Part shown: piece after piece, positions 20,723-64,000 of the stretch
Position numbering within the stretch: position 1 is the stretch's first letter
Layout of the letters: every line of letters begins with the position of its first letter
Notes under the pieces: generated by a model
Database searches by the model: none
Seen by the model: the letters and a program-made list of their open reading frames with translations, nothing else
Told to the model about the DNA's origin: nothing
Assembly (NCBI GenBank): GCA_030159075.1
Contig: BROG01000241.1
Location: forward strand, 620,001 to 684,000
Direction: 5' to 3'
Origin: Atrina japonica
Lineage: Eukaryota; Mollusca; Bivalvia; Pterioida; Pinnidae
DNA: 64,000 nucleotides
Translations under genes and position numbers: made by a program

Positions 20723-23718
20723 TTTGCGATAAAAGTTTGGAATTAACAATTTTGTATAAAGGTTCTAACAATGGCTGCAAGCGAACTTCCATAACATGTA
20801 TTTGTACAGCATGGACAGTTTTATTTTTCCACAAACTTTATAAGTAATGACTTGTGCTGCTTTCCATAAAAAGTATTTTCCCCGCATGTGACATCATATG
20901 GTAATGCATTCCATTTCCAAGCCGAAAGCTCACACTAGACCAGACGATTAATGAATAATTAAACCAGCTGTGTATTTTATTTATTCATGGTTTAAAAATG
21001 ACTCCGAAATGGTAATAGCTGAAATCGTCGCCATTACGTAATTAGTCTAATTTTTACTTTTAGTAAGTAAATGAAGCAAGTGTTCCTCTCGAATTGTCAT
21101 TGTTGAGCTGATTCGGTGGTACGGCGATAGGTCGGCACGGAAACCTTCTTTGCTGAAAATATCTTTGACACTGACATCCCCTGTGACGTATTACAGAAAA
21201 AATACTGACTTATCGAAATCAAGGTTACTATCGAAATTAGGTAACGGATAATGGTATAAATGGTGATGCCGCATACGAACCAAACTTTTAAGATATGCAT
21301 AAATTTGAAATATTTGCACTTACTGTATGAAGTGTTAACACTCAAGCTCGGTTCCACTTGAACTGTGTTCGCTATTACAATAAATGAATATGGACAGATT
21401 ATGCTCAAACGATACGTACAATTGTCGTATGTTTATGTTCTTATCAAAGAAAAAGTTGTATGGACAATTTGAACCTCCAATTCACAAGATTCAATTTAAA
21501 GTGTTTTCCAAACCCGAATACCATTCCAATAACTTATTAATCAGATCACAGTGACACGTGATACATGTGTGAATATGATAAATAAGGACTGACATGTAAA
21601 AACGGATCACAAATAAACTCTTTTAATCGGAATTTTCTGTACTGTATATATCTAAATCATTCACTTATTCGATATCTAGACCGAGTTATGTCCCCTGGTG
21701 TTCTGTACCTTGCGCTCTTGATCTCGATCTTAATACAGGATCTGTCAGTCCAATTCAATATCTTGTTTGCTGGGCCAATTTCAACCAAACATGTCCCAGC
21801 AATTACATGTATGGTTTTAAGCTTGTAAGAATGTTTGAACAAAGGGCATTGTCCCTATCAAATGGGGGAATGGTGGTGATATGGTTGTGTCTGAACATCT
21901 TCTCAAGAGCCTTCTGACGTTTTGTAAACCCGCTGTAACTTGCCGCAATTCACCCAATAATCTAGCACTACTTTTATTTTATTATTTTGACTAGAGGATT
22001 TATACACCTACTGCATAGCGGCAGTTATTTGTAAAACATCTGGATTGATTGACTTGAAAACACGTTATTTTGTCAATAAACCTTGATGAAAAACATTTAG
22101 ATCTAGTCAATTTTTGTAATTTTCCCATAAAAATGAAAAATATAATTTGGTTTAAAATTTTGTAGGCAAACAAATCTATCCACAGTTACATATTCTTTTA
22201 GAAGCAACTGGGTCAAATTAGACCTAAATATAATACCAATCAATGTTTTAAATTAAAGTAAATCATAAGATGACAATTGTGTATAGTGGGAACTTCTCAT
22301 AAATACCACCACATTAGCTTAGGAGACCACTTCAAATTTCAGACCAGAATATAGCAGTGAAGTCAGGACCTCACTTGAGAGACCAACTCTCTTATCAGAC
22401 CACTTTGAGTCAGTCAGGGGGTCTTAATAGCAAAGTTCCACTGTATTTCTATTTCTCATTTGTAAGTCCATAAGTCTATATACAGAGATTATTGATATTG
22501 GAAAAGCACATGCTTCTGGAAAATACAGAGATGGGACCAAGTGACACGGGAGAGTTAGTTCCCTTTGATGACCGTTCACATACGCCATGGCAAAACAGTC
22601 ATTCTGCTGTTTTGGAAAAATGTCATTCTCAGCATTTGTTATTCTTATATTGTTTAAGTGAGCGTTTCATCTCAAATACAAACATATAAATATATATCGG
22701 AATATAATATTTGCATTTACAATGAAAAGATTCCTTTAGGAAAATATTTCTTTAATTCTTCATGAAACTCCGGCTACTAAAGGTGTAGAAAAGGTTGCGG
22801 ATATGCAACACCGAATCATTTGTAGCCTATTCCGATAGAAAGGTCTTGCAAAGCTAGTCGAAGAGTGAACCGAGGTCCCTTTTTAGCAAACAAAGCCCTC
22901 GATAGATAAAAACTGCCATTGTAAAATGCGCTTTAGACTACTGATCTTTTAAAAACATACAATAACATTTGTTTGAAAATACACAAGCTGAATACATATA
23001 TACATTTAAATTGATTAAATAGACTAGATTTATTTTAGTATGTTTTTACTACCTAAGAAAACATTGTTTAAAGGAGTTCATTTATGTAATAGTTATAGAC
23101 ATTATACCATGTCAACAGTATCTTACACATAATACATGTAACTTTTTAATTATTGTTTCAGCATCTTCTGTTTGTCGTAATGAAATTGGCTATATTATAA
23201 ATCTTCAAAGACGACGATGCAGGGTTTTATTTTATGGTAACAGGCAAAAGTTTAGATAATTTGTACTAATATTACTTGTCTGTAGGTCTCGTGCTGATAG
23301 TAGAAATGAAGGAGTGAAACAAACACTATTTGAGTATGATAAAATACACACTGGATACAGCCAAGGTGCTTAACATCTTTTAATTTCTCTCGAAACACCA
23401 CGGAGTCCGACTATCTAAACATTTATACTCCCCGGGCTACTGCGGACTTTATTGAAGGTCATATGTAAACAAATCCGGAAATATGAAGCTTGACTTGCAT
23501 TAAGTAGTAATTCCAATTCCATAACTATTTTGTAAACATCGCCGTAGTGTAAGATATATCCAATAAGACAGATAATGATAGAACGCTTGATACCAACAAT
23601 CACTCTAAAATCAGACTGGTTTACAAGTAAACAAAATGTATAATAATCTCCAATATCACTGACAGTGAAAAGAAGGAAGTACAGCAATCTTCGTCGTAAC
23701 AACGGTAATGTTAATGAT

Positions 23719-23766
23719 GATGGCAATGTCGATATCAGATGATGATGATGACTTACAAATTATCAT

Positions 23767-23797
<31 letters not shown>

Positions 23798-23905
23798 AGC
23801 AGCAACAGCAGCAACAGCAGCATCACCACCATCCTCCCCTCCTCCTCCTCTTCATCACCATCACCATCACCATCACCACCACCATCATCATCATCAACTC
23901 GAAAT
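23719..23905. repeat. Compound trinucleotide repeat (GAT/CAT/CAG/CCT)
   Basis: Runs of GATGATGAT, CATCATCAT, CAGCAGCAG, CCTCCTCCT and CACCATCACCAT follow each other. All six frames are open, giving poly-Ser, poly-His, poly-Asp or poly-Leu ORFs. These are composition artefacts. Confidence 0.95.
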
Positions 23906-24009
23906 ATTCTCAATTTACAAATGAAAAATTCCTTATAAAGTCACACTTTTACAACTTTCACTAAGCGAGGCTACATTTGATTTGATGATCATAGTATTTT
24001 ACATCAACA

Positions 24010-24260
24010 GGTTCAAAATAGGTATACTTTAATAGTGTAATTGATTAGCAGTACATTGATTTACAGATCCTCTCCGGGACACCTGTAATCCTCTCTGGTT
24101 CTTTAATAGTGTAATTGAGCAGTACATTGATTTACATACCCTCTCCTGGACACCTGTAATCCTCTCTGGTTCAATATAGGTATACTTTAATAGTGTAATT
24201 GATTAGCAGTACATTGATTTACAAACCCTCTCCTGGAAACCTGTTATCCTCTCTGAGATT
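24010..24260. repeat. Three-copy tandem repeat
   Basis: The unit contains TTTAATAGTGTAATTGA, GCAGTACATTGATTTACA and a CTCTCC..GACACCTGTAATCC block. The middle unit is shorter, so spacing is about 70-100 bp. Confidence 0.85.
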
Positions 24261-24333
24261 AAAAACACTAATAGACGCATTTGCCCATACTAAGAAATTG
24301 AATTAGAATAATGTATACATAAACCTAGTACCT

Positions 24334-24605
24334 GGTATTTCGGTACCAGCTGCTAATCTTATACTAAAGTAATATTTGGAACTGATAGTACCATTTTAAA
24401 TTCTAAATTCTTCTAAAGCTAAGATAACCTCTTTTTACAGTGGTGACTCTTAGACGGATTTTGGCTATACGTTTAGATTTATTATTTGGCATTGTCTGAT
24501 ACCACTTTCTCTTTAGAATATCTATTTAAAATTAGAGCTCAACTGGTGAAAGATGTCTAATTGACAGAAACGATCGTCTTGAGCATTATAACTTTGGTAA
24601 TTTAA
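24334..24605 (+). repeat. Dispersed repeat, copy A
   Basis: It matches 48283-48545 in the same orientation: TTATACTAAAGTAATAT, TTCTAAA(T/C)TTCT, AAAGCTAAG, CTTTTTACA, GACAGAAACGATCGTCTTGA compared with GATAGAAACGACCGTCTTGA, then TTATAACTT. The identity is partial. No coding capacity or clear ends. Confidence 0.65.
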
Positions 24606-25832
24606 ATATGTTTATAATATTTATTTTTTCATATTTGATTTTAAAAGGAAAACTGATATACTAAAATTTACAAATATTTACCATTGATGTGTCTGTTTAC
24701 TATCTTGACAAACTGTAAATGATAAATATACAATTATACACCAATTCTAAACTGTAAACTGTATCGTAATCAAACTGATGATCAAAGGAAAAGACATACA
24801 TATGTTTGTATGTCAAATCTAATATGATAGATACATACATTTCTTGAATATTTCACCCATATACCTTACGCATGATAAAAATATCATATGTTGTCAAAAT
24901 GAAACATTAATAGTCTGTAATATTTCAAAACTTTAAGAAACCTGTCATTTCGTGAACTACTCAAACCGGAAGACATTTATATAATAAGAAACGACCAAAT
25001 ACATAATTTTTTCTTACATCAATGCTAGTGTTTGAAATAAGAAGTTGGAGTTCCCCAAATAGCCTCACATACAACTTCATATGATATATACACAGATAAC
25101 GTTCAGCTGGTTCGTCTTAGCTCGTGCAACCATATATAGCTCCATGCAACCCATCAAGATAGGCTTACGTTTGATATTTTCAGAACATCTTGCAAATCAA
25201 TTACCGAGCATGTACATCTTCAAACCGCTTATCTCAGACTTTGCCTACAATTGTGTAAACTTTTGATCCTGAAATTCATTTATATCTGCAGAGAAAAGTA
25301 ACCGGTAATAATTATAATCCTTCGGGAAAGTGGATACTTGTTGCGAAATTAGAGTCATAAACTCGATTTTGTACGTATTTTACATTTAAATAATAACATT
25401 TACATTTTGTTTGTAAACTGATTGTAAAACTGACTAGAGAATCACTGATTTTGTTTATACTAGGTTTTATTTAAGTTTTAAACAAATTGTAAACATTTCA
25501 TATTACAGTGAATGTCAGTAACTAAACTCAACTACAGATTTAATCGTTTTGTTTCACTTAACAGGTAATACGAATCAACGATAAAACTTCTTTCGAAAAT
25601 ACATTGCTCAGCAGGCTGTTAGTTGTATCGCCCACCTCCTTAGTTTAAAATCATTCGCATGTTCCTGTTTCTTGTATAATGCTAACCCTCTCACGTTATC
25701 AAAAAAGATGTTTTGGATGAACTTCAAAAACACTCGTCACACATTCCTTTTGTAACATCCTATTATAATTTCTTTAATTTCTAGTACGAAGCATGTCAGT
25801 GGATGCATCGCATTTCTATCAGTAGCATTCAT

Positions 25833-25885
25833 CCAATCAGATTTTGCGATACATTTACATGTACTATGAAGCAGAGATTATAAAT
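25833..25885 (+). promoter_or_regulatory. Candidate Mhc promoter (CCAAT + TATA)
   Basis: A CCAAT box at 25833-25837 is followed 41 bp later by TATAAAT at 25879-25885. A splice donor (ATT|GTAAGTATAC) starts 41 bp after the TATA box. The spacing fits a short non-coding first exon, as is common in muscle myosin genes. A CATTCCT (M-CAT-like) motif lies about 135 bp upstream of the TATA box. This is an inference with no transcript support. Confidence 0.45.
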
Positions 25886-25904
25886 TTCTAAGACAACTAA
25901 AACA

Positions 25905-25926
25905 CTCGCCAGAACAGCTACAGATT
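25905..25926 (+). other. Candidate Mhc 5' leader exon (non-coding)
   Basis: The expected start is about 25-30 bp after the TATA box. The exon would end at the donor GATT|GTAAGTATAC (intron from 25927) and join to the acceptor at 28645, placing about 20 nt of leader before the 28646 exon. The start position is approximate. Confidence 0.4.
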
Positions 25927-28343
25927 GTAAGTATACGAACGTGTTTTGGGGGTTTTTGATTAGTTTCCTTTAATTTGCATGCTTGATTAAATTATTAATT
26001 TTTCATCTTATATTTGTCACTTTCATTCATACATAGTAAGAACTTGATAGTCGTAGATCAATGGCGTCTTGTAACTACAATTAACTACATTGCAGTTAAC
26101 ATTTAATAAGATAATCACAGCTCGTTAAAACACATGCTGTTAAATCTTTTAATCTTATTACCGTTAGAGTATCATATACTCTGATTCTACGTTTTCTTTT
26201 AAACTTCCTAATCCAGTTTTTTTTCCTGACTTTTACTGGCGTGTTTTGCGAGTTTACCAATTTTTTGATAAATATGTAAATTTGACGTAAAGAATATTGC
26301 ATTTGGATTTTTACATGAAATGAGCTGTATTTGATTATATATGGCATATCCGGCATTATGGACGATCGGATTTGAGGATTTATTACAATATTTCATGATT
26401 CTGGAAAAAAGGATTTGTTTTACTGCTTCATGGCACTATCATCTATAGTTGGAATTAAGGCGTGGCAAACAGGAAGTGTGTTGATTGATGCTTACATCAT
26501 TAGTTTATGTGTAATATACCGATAAACGAGGTCTGCAAACCTCAGAATCCCAAAACGCCTTTTCGTTGAGTGATAAGACTTGGTGTTGTCCTTATGCGTT
26601 GAAGGTCATCCTAGCATTTTCCGGCATCAAGGTTAAATGATAAAACTTGGAAACTGATCATACAACCCACTCAGTTTCAAAGATATATCTGTTTCAGTAA
26701 TCGAAGATTCTTCTTGATTTTATTGAATTATTTCGTATAATTGAAATCGTTTTATTAAAATTTAATAACTACTTTTATTACAATTTATAAATGTAGATCT
26801 ATCAGTAATAAGTTTTTATATTGTTTCTGAAAATTCTTTGGAAGATTTGCAAGAATAATGTGGAGTAATCTCGATATGTTTATTTCTAACTGCTATTAAC
26901 GTATTTATCTCCCTAAATACCACGTATTGCACTTGTTATGAACGTAACATAAATAAACTTATCCATTATAAATATATATCCTTATCGTTATAACACATCT
27001 GTCTGCCTCCTAGCTGTGATAGTCGCGCACTGAAGAGCCGAGGAGTGGCAGGCATCTTAGAAATCTCAGAATGTTTATGTATTATCTGTTTAGAAATTTT
27101 AGAGACGTGTAATCGTAGTAGAGAAACTTTTTTTCTTCTATTTTTGGTTGTGATTTTTATGTTCGGTGAGTTGTTTTATTAAGGGACGTATTCATAGTTG
27201 TAGTACATGTATTACACAAATTGGATTTAAGGAATCACCCCTTTTCAAAGTGCTATGACCCCCAAGTATTGATATTTGCAATAGTACATAATTTATTATC
27301 GACTGAAAGGGTGAAATACTCTATTTATTTTTTTGAATTATTCGTTTTGTTTGTGAAAAGTAATTTTATAGTTACAGTCATTGGTAGTGGTAATCATTGT
27401 CGTACAGCAAGAATCGGTAGCGGCAGGAATACATTTTTATCTCATTTCGAATTTTATCAACAATTCGCAGTTTTAGATCCGTTGTTAAGTTAACCTTTTA
27501 ACATTGTTAACATGTTTTTAAATCAACAACGAGAAGCAGATGTGATGCATGTTACCAATGTAAGATACTCTTTCGCACACGTATCGTAACAATGAGGTAA
27601 TTTAAAGATGAAAAAGTACCAACATCAATTTTCGAGTTTTCACGATTCGTATTCGAATAATCGTCGAACATGCACATGTTTTTTTACATTCTCTGAATTA
27701 CCCTAGGCATATATATGGTTTTTCAATCGTCGAAAATTCAATTACTGATTATAAAACAAATTTGTGAGAAAATAAATTTTTGACCTTACTACTCGAGTTA
27801 GTACTTTTAAAGAGTAATTCTCCCATACCAAACTTATGACATTCATGTGATGGCAAAATGTTGGTATCATGCGTTATGTACTGGCATTACACATGTAACC
27901 TTATGTTCGAATGGTAATTTCATTTTCCAATATTCGTCATTTACTAATCGTACGTGAGTATTCGAACACTCGTTTCAGATCTAGTCTTTAACTCTTCCGC
28001 TAATCACTCTAAGTGACATCATACGAAGCATCAATTATCAAACAATACATGTTATACTTTACATGTTGTAATACTGATGGTGAATATTTGCTTGTGAAGT
28101 TGCACCCGGATATATTGAAGTCTAAGGGAATTATTTTTTCTTTCGAATAAACAGGATTTTCAAAATGAACAGGTTATAATAGTTATAATGAAATTAAAAA
28201 CGTTTCAAATTAAATTGTATTTCAATGTAACAGGGTACAATATGTGTGGTTTCGACTGATGACTGTTATCTAATTGGTAACTTCAGTACATGGATATGTC
28301 ACTACATGTATAACAAATTGTACAATGTGATATGTATAAATAA

Positions 28344-28426
<83 letters not shown>

Positions 28427-28645
28427 ACGTACACTGAGTGAGTGAAAGAGAGGGGATGCGAAAAATGAGAGAACGATAAAGACAGAACATCGCTGATTAA
28501 AGGCAATAAATATCGTAAGTCATATTTGAAAACCCTTATTATATCATCTGTAATCACAAATATAGTCGTGTAAACCAGATATTATATCACTGTAACAAAA
28601 CAAACCCGGATATGTTAACAAATCTGTTTACAATTCTATTTACAG
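25927..28645 (+). other. Putative Mhc leader intron
   Basis: No coding exon is seen. It is AT-rich and ends with a good branch/pyrimidine region and acceptor TTCTATTTACAG. A TA microsatellite lies at 28342-28422. Muscle enhancers are often found in such first introns, but I can point to no specific site. Confidence 0.4.
28342..28422. repeat. (TA)n microsatellite
   Basis: About 80 bp of uninterrupted TA repeats some 220 bp upstream of the Mhc ATG exon. The Tyr-Ile ORFs on both strands are artefacts. Confidence 0.97.
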
Positions 28646-28758
28646 AACTGTTCTGCTCAAGTTGGCCGTTGTGAACAGGAGTCCAGAGTATTTATTCTCC
28701 CGGTTTTCGCCGTTATTAACTTCAGGTTTATTCCGACTGAATCAGACACAGTAGCAAG
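28646..28758 (+). other. Mhc: Mhc 5' untranslated part of exon 1
   Basis: A 113-nt leader lies between the acceptor TTCTATTTACAG (ending 28645) and the ATG at 28759. The start codon context is CAAGATGT, with A at -3. No ATG occurs between the acceptor and the start codon. If the upstream leader exon is wrong, transcription could start nearer to this exon. Confidence 0.55.
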
Positions 28759-63652
<34,894 letters not shown>

Positions 63653-64000
63653 GTACGTAACATATTTCATTTGTTTGTATTGCGACAATAAGGAATTCCA
63701 TTGAAGAAAGAGATCAGTTAGACTCGAACATATAGCAATTATTTATTCAAATGACAATACAATTATTTTTATTTCATGTCAACTATTCACATTATAACAT
63801 TTTTTTACAATGAGTATTATTACTTAGTTTTGCTTCGAAAGTATTTTACACAATGATTTGAATGAAAATGCACATTTGCTGAAATGCCAAATAAATGGGA
63901 AAACAGTAATATTTTTAAATATATACGTAAATTTATCTAAGATTATTTCTTTGATATTGATTTAATCTACCAGAGTAAATGTGAATATATCACTGATTAC
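63653..64000 (+). other. Mhc: Mhc intron 34, to window edge
   Basis: AT-rich intron start. No further exon is seen before the edge; the remaining rod and the non-helical tailpiece lie outside the window. Confidence 0.8.

Larger units (their letters stand above)
19593..25832. other. Region between the divergent MEI1-like and Mhc genes
   Basis: About 6.2 kb separate the last recognised minus-strand exon from the candidate Mhc promoter. It holds a TIR element with a SINE inside (20117-20722), a triplet-repeat block (23719-23905), a three-copy tandem repeat (24010-24260) and a dispersed repeat (24334-24605). Unrecognised 5' exons and the promoter of the MEI1-like gene should lie here. One open minus-strand stretch near 21095-21180, with an acceptor-like CACAG, is possible but unsupported. 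Confidence 0.5.

Noticed and set aside
21095..21180. Minus-strand open stretch with acceptor-like CACAG, possible 5' exon of the MEI1-like gene
   Set aside because: The only phase-compatible donor (GAAG|GTTTCC) is poor and the peptide has no recognised similarity.
22492..22689. 65-residue plus-strand ORF in the intergenic region
   Set aside because: It starts with a non-ATG codon and has no splice sites or similarity that I recognise.
23656..23938. Poly-Ser, poly-His, poly-Leu and Asp/Glu-rich ORFs on both strands
   Set aside because: They are translations of a compound trinucleotide repeat.
27221..27493. 90-residue ORF upstream of Mhc
   Set aside because: Non-ATG start, inside the putative leader intron, no recognisable domain.

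Overview
This window is nuclear DNA from a mollusc, almost certainly a bivalve. The evidence is a muscle myosin heavy chain gene (Mhc) that is split into many exons and carries, inside one of its introns, the private first exon of catchin/myorod. Catchin is a catch-muscle rod protein known only from molluscs, and it is made from the Mhc gene through an internal promoter. The DNA is AT-rich, has long introns, and is full of minisatellites, TA and CA runs, tRNA-derived SINEs and small inverted-repeat elements. I cannot name the species.

Layout. From 1 to about 6.2 kb I support no exon, only repeats (a SINE, a 31-bp and a 43-bp minisatellite). From 6.3 to 19.6 kb, minus strand, seven exons with perfect phase continuity (279 codons) form part of a helical-repeat protein; short stretches resemble meiosis inhibitor protein 1 (MEI1), a tentative name. 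Both ends of that gene are missing or unrecognised. Its introns each carry their own minisatellite, and one exon lies in the arm of a 1.5-kb inverted duplication (15.7-17.2 kb). From 19.6 to 25.8 kb is a divergent intergenic region with mobile elements and simple repeats. A CCAAT/TATA pair at 25.83-25.89 kb, followed by a strong splice donor, is a candidate Mhc promoter and 5' leader exon.

Mhc runs on the plus strand from the ATG at 28,759 to the right edge. The 34 exon positions seen here encode about 1,821-1,826 residues: the whole motor head, both light-chain-binding helices, and about 980 residues of coiled-coil rod. Only the last 120 or so residues lie beyond the window. Three positions have two alternative exons each: 5a/5b (P-loop and loop 1), 6a/6b (up to switch I) and 28a/28b (rod). 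Catchin starts at 52,801 in the large intron between exons 24 and 25. It has its own TATA box at 52,356, a 137-residue unique head, and then shares all Mhc exons from exon 25 on.

The most unusual pattern is that in three separate places the 3' end of an exon, with its 5' splice site and the start of the intron, has been tandemly amplified into the intron. They are Mhc exon 1 (more than 15 copies), one MEI1-like exon (six copies of a 148-bp unit) and Mhc exon 28b (four decayed copies of about 130 bp). These arrays create decoy splice donors and may show early or failed steps in the birth of alternative exons.

All exon boundaries are predicted by eye from GT/AG sites, phase and conserved protein sequence; no transcript evidence was available.
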